A DNA stretch of 64,000 nt, from positions 16,135 through 80,134 of the forward strand of contig NZ_MWVJ01000015.1 of the NCBI RefSeq assembly GCF_002087335.1, written 5' to 3'. The position numbers were made by a program, and so were the translations under genes. Source of the stretch: Pseudophaeobacter leonis (lineage in GTDB: Bacteria > Pseudomonadota > Alphaproteobacteria > Rhodobacterales > Rhodobacteraceae). Within the stretch, counting starts at the first letter, position 1, and each line of letters starts with the position of its first letter. The notes below the pieces were generated by a model that saw nothing but the letters and a program-made list of their open reading frames with translations, was not told the DNA's origin and made no database searches. Shown in pieces: positions 1 through 9,534 of the stretch.

Positions 1-1162
1 CGGCGCGGGTTTTGTCGCCCAAAACGCCAAGGGCGCCAATGAGTTGTGCCCATTCAGCAGCACTTCCTCCCTCGGTGGCCAAACGCTCAGACAGGCGGGA
101 CACCATTCCCCGGGTCATCTCCTGGCGCTCCTCCATGCTCATGTCCTGGGCGGCCGACAGATCCTCGGCGCTGGGACCGGCCAGTTCTGGCGGGCCAGGT
201 GCTGGAGTGCCGGGCGCAGGCGCGGGTGGCGCGATAGGGCTGTATTCAACACCGGCCCGAAGAGCCATGTCTTCAATCTGAGATTCGATGCCAGCGATCC
301 AGGGCGCGCCTTTGGGGCCCATGCGCAGGGTGTCAGCCCAGACCTGATAGGCGATATCAGGACGGTTGAGCTGGCCCTGCATCAGACCATAGTAATAGCG
401 GGCGGGGCCGTTTGCGCCATCCAGCTGCAGCGTGCCATCCAGCAGGTCTTCGGCCTCGGGAGAGACATAGCCTCCGGCGGCCATGATCATCAGCTCTGCC
501 AGCTCACCGTAGTCCTGCGCCACCAGATCGCCGCTCATGATCTCGATGTAATTTTGCTTTGCCTTATAGGCTGCGACAAAATTACCAAGGTTTGCCTCGT
601 GTTGCGCCAACAAAGCCTGTCCCTGGGCGTCGTTCGGGCGCTCGCCCGCCGTCTTGCGCAGCTGCTCTACCAGATCGGTATAGCCGGGCTCGACGTCGAG
701 CGCGGGCAGGGCGGGCAGTTTGCTCTCTGCCTCTGCCTGACTGGGACGCGTCTGGGCATAGTCTTTGGCGTCGGCAATGCGACTGGCCAATCCCATGTCG
801 CCATAACCGGGGGCGCCAAGGCGCGTATAGAGCGCAAGCGTGCCTGCAATAAGAAACACCGAAGCCAATGCCACCGTTACACGGCTAAAGGTCTTGGGCT
901 GGCTGCTGCCGGTGCTTTGCTGCTGCAACTGCGCGTCCGCGGCCAGAATGCGCCGTGACACCTCGGTGCGGATCCGCTGGGCATCCGATTGATTGATGAC
1001 GCCGCGCACCAGATCCTTGTCCACATCGCTCAATTGTTGGCGGTAGACTCGCAGATCATAGGCGGCAGGGGGCTCGCCCTGGGAATGGGCCTGCAGCAGC
1101 ACAAGCCCCAAAAGAGCAGTCATCGCCAGAGCGACAAAGGAAATCAGGATCCAAAATACCAT
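1..1162 (-). CDS. ccmI: c-type cytochrome biogenesis protein CcmI, 3' end off the window
   Basis: CcmI is an inner-membrane chaperone that presents apocytochrome c for heme ligation. 387 codons are visible and the reading frame is still open at base 1, so the C-terminus is missing. A first membrane segment lies at residues 3-24 (MVFWILISFVALAMTALLGL), followed by a soluble loop rich in Gln, Arg and Asp, a second membrane segment near residues 95-115, and then a long TPR-like periplasmic region containing YYYGLMQGQLNRPDIAYQVW. That two-helix plus TPR plan is typical of CcmI. The ATG at 1162 begins just before the first helix. The remaining ccm genes lie 33 kb away in this window. It is divergent from the sox operon. 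Confidence 0.88.
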   Translation of the reverse strand, partial: MVFWILISFVALAMTALLGLVLLQAHSQGEPPAAYDLRVYRQQLSDVDKDLVRGVINQSDAQRIRTEVSRRILAADAQLQQQSTGSSQPKTFSRVTVALASVFLIAGTLALYTRLGAPGYGDMGLASRIADAKDYAQTRPSQAEAESKLPALPALDVEPGYTDLVEQLRKTAGERPNDAQGQALLAQHEANLGNFVAAYKAKQNYIEIMSGDLVAQDYGELAELMIMAAGGYVSPEAEDLLDGTLQLDGANGPARYYYGLMQGQLNRPDIAYQVWADTLRMGPKGAPWIAGIESQIEDMALRAGVEYSPIAPPAPAPGTPAPGPPELAGPSAEDLSAAQDMSMEERQEMTRGMVSRLSERLATEGGSAAEWAQLIGALGVLGDKTRA

Positions 1163-1388
1163 AGTCACTCCGCTGATGGTCTCGTCGTAGGGGTCTTGCA
1201 GTCAGTCTTTCCCATCTATAGGCGCAGGCACCGGGAAAAAAGACCTAACTGCTCAGGTGCGCGCTCCTGTCCGAATTGGTATAGAGGAAGGGCATGTCGC
1301 ATGTATGCAAAAATGCGACGATAAACGGCGTGGGGATTGCCAGCCTCTGGGGCATACCTGTGCTCAGTCTCGAACCATCGGATTCGCC

Positions 1389-2635
1389 ATGAAACGCTAT
1401 TCAGCCTTTGCCGTCGCGCGGGAAGCCCTGCGCTATCACACCGGATGGGAGCGCGCCTGGCGCTCACCAGAGCCAAAACGTCACTATGATGTTGTTATCG
1501 TGGGGGCTGGCGGACATGGTTTGGCCACCGCCTACTATCTGGGTAAGAACTTTGGCATCACCAATGTGGCGGTGATTGAAAAAGGCTGGCTGGGCGGCGG
1601 CAATACCGGCCGCAACACCACCATTATCCGCTCAAACTACCTGCAGGACCCGTCGGCGGCGATCTATGAGAAAGCCCGCAGCCTTTATGAGACGATGTCG
1701 CAGGATCTCAACTATAATGTGATGTTCAGCCCGCGCGGCGTCATGATGCTGGCCCAGACCGAGCACGAGATTCGTGGCTATAAACGCACCGCCCATGCCA
1801 ATGCGCTGCAGGGGGTTCAGACCGAGTGGATCGAGCCTGCACGCGTCAAAGAGCTGGTGCCCATCATCAATCTGCACGGCCCGCGCTATCCGGTTCTGGG
1901 AGCCCTCTGGCAGGAACGCGGCGGCACCGCGCGCCACGATGCGGTGGCCTGGGGCTATGCCCGCGCCTGTTCCGACATGGGCATGGATATCATCCAGCAA
2001 TGCGAAGTGACCGGTGTGCGCGTCGAAGGCGGTCGCATCGCAGGGGTCGATACCTCAAAGGGCGCAATTGAGTGCGACAAGATCGGTATGGTCGTGGCCG
2101 GCAATGCCTCGGTGCTGTCCGAGATGGCGGGCTTTCGGTTGCCCATGGAGTCTGTGGCGCTGCAGGCGCTGGTGTCAGAGCCGATCAAACCCTGCATGGA
2201 TGTGGTGGTGATGGCCAATACGGTGCACGGCTACATGTCACAGTCCGACAAGGGCGAGATGGTCATCGGCGGCGGCACCGACGCCTATAACAACTACACC
2301 CAGCGGGGATCGTTTCATCACATCGAGGAAACCGTGCGCGCCCTGGTCGAGACCTTCCCGATGGTGTCCCGTCTCAAGATGCTGCGCCAGTGGGGCGGCA
2401 TTGTCGATGTGACCGGTGATCGCTCGCCACTGATCTCAAAAACCCCGGTAGGCAACTGCTTTGTGAATTGTGGCTGGGGCACCGGCGGGTTCAAATCGAT
2501 CCCCCGGATCCGGCTGGGCCCCTGGCCGAGCTGATGGCCACAGGTCATTCGCCTTTGAGTGAAGAGTTCACCATGAACCGCTTTAAAGAAGGCAAATTCA
2601 TCGACGAGAGCGTTGCAGCAGGGGTGGCTCACTGA
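1389..2635 (+). CDS. soxB: sarcosine oxidase beta subunit (two apparent +1 frameshifts near the 3' end)
   Basis: Catalytic subunit of heterotetrameric sarcosine oxidase, which demethylates sarcosine to glycine and passes the one-carbon unit to tetrahydrofolate. The Rossmann FAD motif VIVGAGGHGLATAYYLG lies at about residues 37-53. His183 in the motif TARHDAVAW is a candidate for the histidine that carries covalent FMN in this family. The frame breaks near 2491 and 2519, where CCCCC and CCCC each appear to have one C too many. With both removed the protein continues GSGWALAELMATGHSPLSEE and ends at TGA 2633-2635, giving 414 residues, the usual length. As printed it would stop at 2534. First gene of the sox operon. 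Confidence 0.93.
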
Positions 2636-2925
2636 TGAGACGACCTGCCTTCAAAGTCCTCACCAAATCTGAAGAGTTCATCTTCAATTTCGCCGCGCTC
2701 GGAACGGATATGAGAAACTTTTTTGTGGGTAGTTCGAAAGCTCTCCCTGGTAGTAGCCTCGGCTTGATCGGCGGCGTTATTGGGCGTTTCTATAAAGCTT
2801 TCGGCGACAGAAAACGCTCTTTTCCAGGTGCTTTCGTCTTGCGAAGCTACTTTTTGAGCTGCGCGTTCTTTGTCACTGAGGTGGTTAAGTTCGTGCTCCA
2901 GGTGATTTCTGTAGTTGCTGCGCAA
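2629..2925 (-). CDS. hypothetical charged helical protein inside the sox operon gap
   Basis: A 98-codon open frame on the strand opposite to the sox genes fills most of the unusual 433-base gap between soxB and soxD. The predicted protein is rich in Glu, Arg, Lys, Ser and His and looks helical (LEHELNHLSDKERAAQK), which is more protein-like than the hydrophobic plus-strand reading. It has no ATG start: TTG at 2925 is the only conventional start, and the open frame extends to a stop at 2964. No Shine-Dalgarno is visible. Its stop lies within the last codons of soxB. The insert has visibly lower G+C than its surroundings. It could be a remnant of inserted DNA rather than a working gene. I do not recognise the family. 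Confidence 0.3.
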   Translation of the reverse strand: MRSNYRNHLEHELNHLSDKERAAQKVASQDESTWKRAFSVAESFIETPNNAADQAEATTRESFRTTHKKVSHIRSERGEIEDELFRFGEDFEGRSSHQ

Positions 2926-3068
2926 TCTAATTCTCCCATTTCGAATGATCCCTTTTTGTTCTCACCTACACTACGCCGGAACGCCCGGTTGTGTCCATCT
3001 GTAAATGCTGTGGAAAAATCCTTCTTCTTCCAATCGGGTATTTTTCACAGTCAAATTTGGATGAAACA

Positions 3069-3410
3069 ATGCTGATCCTTGAATGCCCCTATTGCGGTGT
3101 CAAAGCCGAAGAAACTGAACTCTCCGCAGGTGGTGAGGCGCATCTGACGCGCTTTGGCCCGGGCTCGGATGACGATCAGTTCCACGACTATCTGTTCATG
3201 CGCGAAAACCCAAAAGGCGTGCATTTTGAGCGCTGGCGCCATGCCAATGGCTGCGGCAAGTGGTTCCATGCCGCCCGCTGCACTACTTCGCTTGAGGTTT
3301 TTGGCACCTATGCGGCCCAGACAACTGAGCCGCCGCAAGAGATCAAAGACAAGATCACCGCCAAGCGCCCCGGCTGGAGCTGGCGCGAATTTTCGGATGC
3401 CTCCGAATGA
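3069..3410 (+). CDS. soxD: sarcosine oxidase delta subunit
   Basis: Small zinc-binding subunit of heterotetrameric sarcosine oxidase. The protein starts MLILECPYCGVKAEETE, giving the CPYC pair, and later has ANGCGKWFHAARC, which supplies further zinc ligands; the 113 residues match the family. The ATG at 3069 is chosen because homologues begin at this point. An upstream in-frame extension starting at 2991 (MSICKCCGK) is open but lies in the atypical insert and is probably not translated. soxA follows 46 bases downstream. No strong ribosome binding site is visible before 3069. Confidence 0.92.
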   Translation: MLILECPYCGVKAEETELSAGGEAHLTRFGPGSDDDQFHDYLFMRENPKGVHFERWRHANGCGKWFHAARCTTSLEVFGTYAAQTTEPPQEIKDKITAKRPGWSWREFSDASE

Positions 3411-3456
3411 TCCGCCCTGCTGAAACACATGGCTTTATGTTGAAAGGTCAGACCAC

Positions 3457-6400
3457 ATGAGCACGCGTCTCGCCAAACAGGGCCGGTTGATTGACCGCTC
3501 CAAACAGATCGACTTCACCTTTAACGTCAAGCGCATGACCGGCTTTGCCGGCGACAGCCTTGCCTCGGCGCTGCTGGCCAATGACCAGATGATGATGGGG
3601 CGCTCGTTCAAATATCACCGCCCGCGCGGCGTGGTGGCCTCGGGCGCGGAAGAGCCCAATGCCCTGATGCAGCTGGGAACGGGCGATCGGTACGAGCCGA
3701 ACCAGCGCGCCACCACCACCGAGCTGTTCTCGGGGCTGACTGCGGCGTCGCAAAACCACTGGCCCAGCCTTGAATTTGACGTGCTGGCCATCAACAACAA
3801 GCTCACCCGGTTTTTGACTGCGGGCTTCTACTACAAGATGTTCATTCATCCGCGCCCCTTCTGGAAACACGTCTACGAGCCGATCATTCGCAAATCTGCG
3901 GGTCTTGGTGCGGCACCTGATGCAGAGCTGAAAGACGCGGATACTTACGAGCATTTCTATTTCTTTGCCGATGTGCTGGTTGTGGGCGGCGGTGTGGCCG
4001 GTCTGCAGGCCGCAAAGGCAGCCGCCGCAAGTGGTGCCAAGGTTCTGGTGCTGGAGCAAAACGCCCATTGGGGCGGCCGCGCGCCGGTTGATGGCGGCAC
4101 TATTGACGGCGACACGCCAGAGGCCTGGGTGCAAAACACCCTGGCAGAGCTGCGCGGCATGGACAATGTCACCCTGCGGGATCGCTGCATGGGGGCAGGC
4201 GTTTATGATCACGGCTATGCACTAGGATATGAGCGACTGACAGATCATGCTCCGGGGCAGGGTGGTCCACGCCATCGCCTCTGGCGGATCCGGGCCAAAC
4301 AGATCGTCACGGCCACTGGCGCGATTGAACGGCCACTGTCCTTTGCTGGCAATGATGTGCCGGGCGTGATGCTGGCTGCGGCGATGCGCGACTATGTGGT
4401 GAACTGGGGCGTGACCCCGGGCCAAAAGGTCGTGGTTGCCACCAATAACGACGATGCCTATCGCACCGCACTGGCGCTGCATGACGCAGGCGTCGAGGTG
4501 GTGCGCGTGGTCGATGCCCGCGACACGGGTGGCGGTCCCCTTATGGAGATGGTGCGCGAAAAAGGTATCCGGGTCGAGCTGGGCCGCGCCATTGCCCGCG
4601 TCAAGGATGGCCCGCGTGTCACCCGGGTTGCGATCTGCGCCCAAAACGGCGAAGGCGGCGCGCAGGAAGAGATCGAGGCCGACGCGGTTGCCATGTCGGG
4701 GGGCTGGTCTCCGGTTGTGCACCTGTGGTCTCATTGTGGCGGCAAACTCATCTGGGACAAGGATCACGCTTTTTTCCGGCCTGATGCGCCCCGCCCGCCA
4801 CTGGGCGACACCGGCGAAGGTTTTGTGATCGCGGCAGGCGCTGCCAATGGTCCCCTGGGGCTGGGGGCTGTGCTGCAGGATGCCGCCGCCGCAGGAACTC
4901 GCGCCGCTGAGGCCGCAGGCTTTGCGCCCCAAACCGTGGCTGCGTCTGCAGGCGTTGCTGAGGACGAAAGTCCGATGCAGCCGGTCTGGCTGATGCCTGC
5001 CAAGGCAGATATCACGCTGCGGATGAAAACCTGGCTCGATTATCAGAACGACGTCAAGGTCTCTGATGTGCAACAGGCTGCCCGCGAAGGGTTTGAAAGT
5101 GTGGAGCACACCAAGCGATATACCACGCTTGGCATGGCGACGGATCAGGGGAAGCTAAGCAATATCAACGGTCTGGCGATCCTTGCTGACAGCCTCGGGG
5201 CTGAGATCCCGCAGGTCGGCACCACCACGTTCCGCCCGCCCTATCATCCCATCTCGATGGGGGCGATTGGCGGTGAGGCCCGGGGCGAGATCTTCCAGCC
5301 GGTGCGAAAGACGCCGATTTATGACTGGAACGACGCCAATGGCGCCGATTGGGAACCCGTAGGCCAGTGGCGCCGTCCCTTTGCCTATCTGCGCAGTGGT
5401 GAAAGCCGTCATGAGGCGGTGAGTCGCGAAGTCAAAAACACCCGCGAAAATCTCGGGGTGCTGGATGCCTCAACTCTGGGCAAGATTATCGTCAAGGGAC
5501 CCGACGCGGGCCGCTTTCTGGACATGATGTACACCAACATGATGTCGACGCTGAAGGTCGGCAAATGCCGTTATGGCCTGATGTGTTCTGAGAACGGGTT
5601 TTTGATGGATGACGGCGTTGTCGCCCGCATTGATGACGACACCTGGCTGTGCCACACCACCACCGGCGGCGCCGAGCGCATTCATGGCCATATGGAAGAG
5701 TGGCTGCAGTGCGAGTGGTGGGACTGGAAAGTCTACGTGGCCAATGTCACCGAGCAATATGCCCAGATCGCGGGTGTGGGCCCCAATGCCCGCAAAGTTC
5801 TGGAAAAGCTCAATACGCAGGCGGGTGGTGGCATGGATCTCAGCAAAGAGGCGCTGCCGTTCATGGACTGGCGCGCGGGCCAGATCGGCGGCTTTGACGC
5901 ACGTGCCTTTCGGATCTCATTTTCCGGAGAGCTGTCCTACGAGATCGCCGTTGCGGCCTCAGAAGGTCAGGCTTTTTGGGACGCTTTGATGGCCGCGGGC
6001 CAGGAGTTTGGCGTCATGCCCTATGGCACAGAGACGCTGCATATCTTGCGGGCCGAAAAGGGATTTATCATGATCGGCGACGAGACCGACGGCACCGTCA
6101 TTCCGCAGGATCTCGGGCTGAACTGGGCACTGTCGAAAAAGAAAGACGACTACCTGGGCAAGCGGGCGCATCTGCGCTCACATATGGCGGATCCCGATCG
6201 CTGGCAGCTGGTGGGTCTGGAAACCACCGATGGCTCGGTTCTGCCGGATGGCGCCTATGCGCTGGGAAATGGCATCAATGCCAATGGGCAAAAGAACATG
6301 ATTGGCCGGGTGACCTCGACCTATTATTCCGCCACGCTGGAGCGCGGCATTGCCATGGGACTGGTGAAACATGGCCCCAAACGCATGGGCGAGGTGCTCG

Positions 6401-6489
6401 AGTTTCCGGGCACCGATGGCAAGGTCTATACCGCCAGGATCATCGATGCGGTGGTCTATGACAAAGAAGGGGAAAAGCAGAATGTCTAA
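3457..6489 (+). CDS. soxA: sarcosine oxidase alpha subunit
   Basis: Intact 1010-residue large subunit of heterotetrameric sarcosine oxidase. In order it has an N-terminal region of the 2Fe-2S-like fold without the iron-sulfur cysteines (RSFKYHRPRGVVASG near residue 50), an NAD-binding Rossmann domain (VVGGGVAGLQAAKAA near residue 175), a central domain, and from about residue 620 a C-terminal glycine-cleavage T-protein-like domain that binds tetrahydrofolate. The ATG at 3457 follows GAAAGGTCAGACCAC, a good ribosome binding site. Its end overlaps the start of soxG by eight bases, indicating translational coupling. One of the longest undisturbed genes in the window. Confidence 0.97.
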   Translation: MSTRLAKQGRLIDRSKQIDFTFNVKRMTGFAGDSLASALLANDQMMMGRSFKYHRPRGVVASGAEEPNALMQLGTGDRYEPNQRATTTELFSGLTAASQNHWPSLEFDVLAINNKLTRFLTAGFYYKMFIHPRPFWKHVYEPIIRKSAGLGAAPDAELKDADTYEHFYFFADVLVVGGGVAGLQAAKAAAASGAKVLVLEQNAHWGGRAPVDGGTIDGDTPEAWVQNTLAELRGMDNVTLRDRCMGAGVYDHGYALGYERLTDHAPGQGGPRHRLWRIRAKQIVTATGAIERPLSFAGNDVPGVMLAAAMRDYVVNWGVTPGQKVVVATNNDDAYRTALALHDAGVEVVRVVDARDTGGGPLMEMVREKGIRVELGRAIARVKDGPRVTRVAICAQNGEGGAQEEIEADAVAMSGGWSPVVHLWSHCGGKLIWDKDHAFFRPDAPRPPLGDTGEGFVIAAGAANGPLGLGAVLQDAAAAGTRAAEAAGFAPQTVAASAGVAEDESPMQPVWLMPAKADITLRMKTWLDYQNDVKVSDVQQAAREGFESVEHTKRYTTLGMATDQGKLSNINGLAILADSLGAEIPQVGTTTFRPPYHPISMGAIGGEARGEIFQPVRKTPIYDWNDANGADWEPVGQWRRPFAYLRSGESRHEAVSREVKNTRENLGVLDASTLGKIIVKGPDAGRFLDMMYTNMMSTLKVGKCRYGLMCSENGFLMDDGVVARIDDDTWLCHTTTGGAERIHGHMEEWLQCEWWDWKVYVANVTEQYAQIAGVGPNARKVLEKLNTQAGGGMDLSKEALPFMDWRAGQIGGFDARAFRISFSGELSYEIAVAASEGQAFWDALMAAGQEFGVMPYGTETLHILRAEKGFIMIGDETDGTVIPQDLGLNWALSKKKDDYLGKRAHLRSHMADPDRWQLVGLETTDGSVLPDGAYALGNGINANGQKNMIGRVTSTYYSATLERGIAMGLVKHGPKRMGEVLEFPGTDGKVYTARIIDAVVYDKEGEKQNV

Positions 6490-7048
6490 TCCTGTGACAG
6501 CCATCAATGGCGCCCAGTTTGCGGGCATGGCCACGGTCAAAGACGCAGGCCTGCAGGGGATGATCACGCTGCGCGGCGATCTTGGCTCAAAGCCCCTGAT
6601 GGCGGCCGTGAAGGCAGCCACGGGCGCTGATGTTCCCGACCGGGGCCGGATCTCGCGCGTCGCAGACGGTGCTGTCGCCTGGATGTCGCCGGACGAGCTG
6701 ATGCTGCTGGTGCCCTATGAGGTCGCGCAGATCAAAACTGCCGAGCTGGCTCAGGCCCTGAAAGGGGAGCACGCGCTGGCGGCCAATGTCTCGGACGCGC
6801 GCGCCTTTTTCTCTGTTTCAGGGCACGGCGCGCGCGAGGTGCTTGCCAAGATCGCCCCTGTGGATTTTTCTTGCGAGAATTTTGCGGCAGGTGACTTTCG
6901 CCGCAGCAGGACAGCGCAGGTGGCTGCGGCCTTTTGGCTAGAGGAAGATGACAGCTTTCGGCTGGTTTGGTTCCGCTCCGTTGGCGCCTATATGTTTGGG
7001 CTTTTGTCGGCCGCAGCGCACCCGAAATCGCAGGTGGGTGTCTACTGA
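6482..7048 (+). CDS. soxG: sarcosine oxidase gamma subunit
   Basis: Gamma subunit of heterotetrameric sarcosine oxidase, 188 residues, a structural subunit with a T-protein-like fold. The region ISRVADGAVAWMSPDELMLL and the ending FRSVGAYMFGLLSAAAHP are characteristic. The ATG at 6482 lies inside the final codons of soxA (ATGTCTAA overlap). An open extension from 6371 overlaps soxA and is not needed. Last gene of the operon: a rho-independent terminator follows at 7095. Confidence 0.93.
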   Translation: MSNPVTAINGAQFAGMATVKDAGLQGMITLRGDLGSKPLMAAVKAATGADVPDRGRISRVADGAVAWMSPDELMLLVPYEVAQIKTAELAQALKGEHALAANVSDARAFFSVSGHGAREVLAKIAPVDFSCENFAAGDFRRSRTAQVAAAFWLEEDDSFRLVWFRSVGAYMFGLLSAAAHPKSQVGVY

Positions 7049-7094
7049 AAACCAGTTCAGTTTTAGGTTGAGTTTTTACAAATTGAAATCTAGG

Positions 7095-7127
7095 GTGCTC
7101 CCAATTGGTTTTGGGGGCGCTTTTTTT
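7095..7127 (+). terminator. rho-independent terminator of the sox operon
   Basis: An eight-pair stem, GTGCTCCC with GGGGGCGC (two G-U pairs), is separated by about ten bases and followed directly by seven T residues. It lies 46 bases after the soxG stop. Confidence 0.75.
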
Positions 7128-7494
7128 GCGAAAACTTTCTGCTGCGTTCACTGGTTTTGCAGGCTCCCACGTCGCTCAACCCCCTGTGTTGGATGATAGA
7201 TGAGCCGGGACATATTTCGTCGGCCGATCGTCTTGCGCTGTGGGGCAGCCGGGGCGCCTGCCGATATGGCGCAGTAGGGGTTTGAGACGTGAGCACCCCA
7301 AATTGGTATCTGATATGAGGCTTTTTTCAGATGCCTGGAACGGGCGTAAGTCTCATGTTTTTCTTTGGTGCGCAAAGAAGTCGTGATATTTGTGTTTAGT
7401 AGGTGTCGTATGTTTTTTCTCGTTCTCCCAAGCGTCCTCGTTCGTCATGTGTATGTCGAAAAATGACGCCCCAATATGAGTTTTTCCTGAGGGT
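7128..7494. other. intergenic stretch without a supported gene
   Basis: No open frame here has convincing composition or a ribosome binding site. Around 7291-7308 there is a partial copy (GAGCACCCCAAATTGGTAT) of the stem-loop sequence of the preceding terminator, suggesting a small duplication. The right part probably carries the promoter of the secreted-protein gene at 7495. Confidence 0.4.
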
Positions 7495-7926
7495 ATGATG
7501 GCAGGGTCACTGATAAAATTTTTTCTATTGCTCGCACCTCTATTTGGCAGCCAAGCATTTGCATCCGAAACTTTTGTCTGCTCGTTCCACGCACTCAGCA
7601 AGGCCTCATGGATTCCTCCAAGGGTGGCCATGCAGTTTTCAGAGCATCGCGAAACGGCACGGATTTGGGCTTCAAACGAAGGAACGCCGATTTCTGCCGT
7701 TTTGCAAAAACGTAGCGATAGTTCCTATCTTTTGGACTGGACCGTGCCGCGCACTGCCGTGGCAAAGGCAACCAGTCTGAGCGCTGACCGCTATCGGGTC
7801 ATCCTGAATGTGGACAACCTGAAGGTCTCGCTTCAGGTGCTGGCAAAGAAATCTGCGGTAGCGCCGTCATCGCGTGGGGTTGGATCCTGTATCATGGTGG
7901 AGGATCTTACCAAATATGGGGAATAG
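7495..7926 (+). CDS. hypothetical secreted protein, paralogue of the gene at 8211
   Basis: About 143 residues. A signal peptide is clear: MAGSLIKFFLLLAPLFGSQA with probable cleavage after AFA. The mature part has one Cys near its start (FVCSF) and one near its end (GVGSC), so a disulfide is likely. The central motif YLLDWTVP recurs as YLLKWKLDNIP in the gene at 8211, and both end in a small-residue, Gly, Cys pattern, so the two are diverged paralogues. Two adjacent ATGs (7495 and 7498) are possible; GAGGG at 7489-7493 fits the second better. I do not recognise the family. Function unknown; periplasmic or extracellular by its signal peptide. Confidence 0.7.
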   Translation: MMAGSLIKFFLLLAPLFGSQAFASETFVCSFHALSKASWIPPRVAMQFSEHRETARIWASNEGTPISAVLQKRSDSSYLLDWTVPRTAVAKATSLSADRYRVILNVDNLKVSLQVLAKKSAVAPSSRGVGSCIMVEDLTKYGE

Positions 7927-7943
7927 ATGAGCGATTCAATCGT

Positions 7944-8071
7944 TGGTAGGCATGGCCGTTGGAACGCTGGTCTGACTGAACACTGGCCCGTCGGAACCCT
8001 GGCCCGCTGGTAGGCATGGCCATTGGAACGCTGGTCTGACTGAACGCTGGCCTGACAGAATACTGAGCTGA
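7944..8071. repeat. tandem repeat, two copies of a 64-base unit
   Basis: TGGTAGGCATGGCC starts at 7944 and again at 8008. The following 30 or so bases (TTGGAACGCTGGTCTGACTG) are nearly identical between copies; the remainder of the unit contains shorter CTGGCC-type subrepeats and is more diverged. It lies between the two paralogous secreted-protein genes and has no open frame of its own. Confidence 0.85.
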
Positions 8072-8210
8072 TTGTATGATGGTGAAAATGAGACTTCTCT
8101 GGGTTGCATGCGGCCTGCATTCAGAAGATGTACGATACATCACCCAAGAGCGGGGCATCAGACCGGTGTCCGGCTTTGCAACATAAGTTTCACTCACTAA
8201 AGGGAAATGG

Positions 8211-8621
8211 ATGAAGAACTTTTTGGCAGGCACGCTTTTGGTGCTCTCAACACTGCCCGCGATGGCAGCTCCCACAGCGTATCAATGTCATTATGAGGGT
8301 CACACAGGTCGCAATGGTCTGCAGAAAAAAGCGGTCTATGTGATTGACCCAGAGGCCGGCACAGCAATGGCCTATGATGGCTACATTCATCACACCAACA
8401 AAGCGCCAATGCCCACCAGCTTTAAAGAGCTGCAGCCTGGAAAATACCTGTTGAAGTGGAAGCTGGACAATATTCCCAGCAAACGGGGGAACACCAGCTT
8501 GACCGCGACGTTCTCTGCCAGGGTCAATACTGGGAAGAGGTCCTCTACCATCAGTGTTCGGATTCATGGGGCAGACAATGATATCCGCGGATCGGGTCCC
8601 TGCACCGCTGTCAGGCAGTAA
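8211..8621 (+). CDS. hypothetical secreted protein, paralogue of the gene at 7495
   Basis: 136 residues with a typical signal peptide (MKNFLAGTLLVLSTLPAMAA, cleavage after AMA). The mature protein opens with PTAYQCHYEG and ends near GSGPCTAV, keeping the two-cysteine arrangement of its neighbour at 7495; the shared core is YLLKW. ATG at 8211 follows AAAGGGAAATGG, a good ribosome binding site. The pair probably arose by duplication, with the 64-base tandem repeat lying between them. No known domain recognised. Confidence 0.72.
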   Translation: MKNFLAGTLLVLSTLPAMAAPTAYQCHYEGHTGRNGLQKKAVYVIDPEAGTAMAYDGYIHHTNKAPMPTSFKELQPGKYLLKWKLDNIPSKRGNTSLTATFSARVNTGKRSSTISVRIHGADNDIRGSGPCTAVRQ

Positions 8622-8638
8622 GGCGCCTTTTGGCTGTG

Positions 8639-9411
8639 CTAGCCGTGAAACAGGAAGGTGGGAAACTGTTCCAGTGCCCTGGGCGCGGTTAGCGCGGCAA
8701 ATCCTTTGCCGCTTTGTCTGTCATCTATGCAACTCCCGTAAAAGGACAACTGCTCTGCCAGTTTCTGCATCCGCTCATGGCGGGTCTCAGCGCCCAGAAA
8801 GGGCGCATGGGTTGACAGGTAAAGGGCGGGTCGCTGCTGTTTAAGCCAGGGCAGCAATGTGGCAGCACATCGAATTCGGCCCCCTCAATGTCCATCTTCA
8901 CCAGTGAGACGCGGCTCAGATCCGCAGAGGATGCGAAATCCTCCCAGCCCAGAGTGATCACATCAGATCCGTGCTCGCCATCATTCAGCAGGCTGGTCAT
9001 ACTGTCGCCGGCCTCGCCGCCAAACGAGGCCATGCGGGCAATGCCAACGCCCTGGCTTAGCGCGGCCGAAAAGGCCGAGACATTCGCCACTTTGTTAAGT
9101 TCCAGATTCCAGGCGAGATAGCGAAAGGCGACGGGGTCCGGCTCAAAACAATAGACCCGGCGGGCACGGGCGGCACCATAGAGCACTGTGGGGCCGATCC
9201 ATGCGCCAATGTCGAGATAGTCGTGGGATTTGTCCAGATGCGCGTCCAGCACGGCAAAGGTCTCGGGCTCCCAGGAGCCGCTTGCGGCCTTGCGCCAAAA
9301 TTTGGAATGATAGGGATCAAGACGAAAGGGGTGGCCGTTCAGGCTGCCCGCATAGTAACCTCTTGCGCGGTAAAACATCTTGCGCGCTGCGGTCCAGGTC
9401 TTGGCTATCAT
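8639..9411 (-). CDS. FkbM-family methyltransferase (one apparent frameshift)
   Basis: S-adenosylmethionine-dependent methyltransferase of the FkbM type. Visible landmarks are YLDIGAWIGPTVLYG (SAM-binding loop), YCFEPDPVAFRYLAWNL (acidic end of strand 2) and VKMDIEGAEFDVLP. Near 8860 one base is missing; in the next frame the protein continues LLPWLKQQRPALYLSTHAPF to a stop at 8639, giving about 257 residues. ATG at 9411 is preferred because AGGGA lies about eight bases upstream; an in-frame ATG at 9426 is possible. Its acceptor is unknown; relatives O-methylate sugars or lipids. It is divergent from sodB and no glycan cluster is nearby. Confidence 0.82.
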
Positions 9412-9534
9412 CCCGAGTTCCCTCATATTTGCACATGGCACATGCGCGGTTTTATTGTCTTGGCTCTTGACCTGCCTTGGCGCGCACCGCATGTATCTGC
9501 TCAGGAATGCAACATTAATTGACAGGGGGCCAAT

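Noticed and set aside
44..958. 304-codon plus-strand frame over the left edge
   Set aside because: It is the complement of ccmI; the translated text is arginine- and glycine-rich shadow sequence, while the minus strand gives a normal CcmI.
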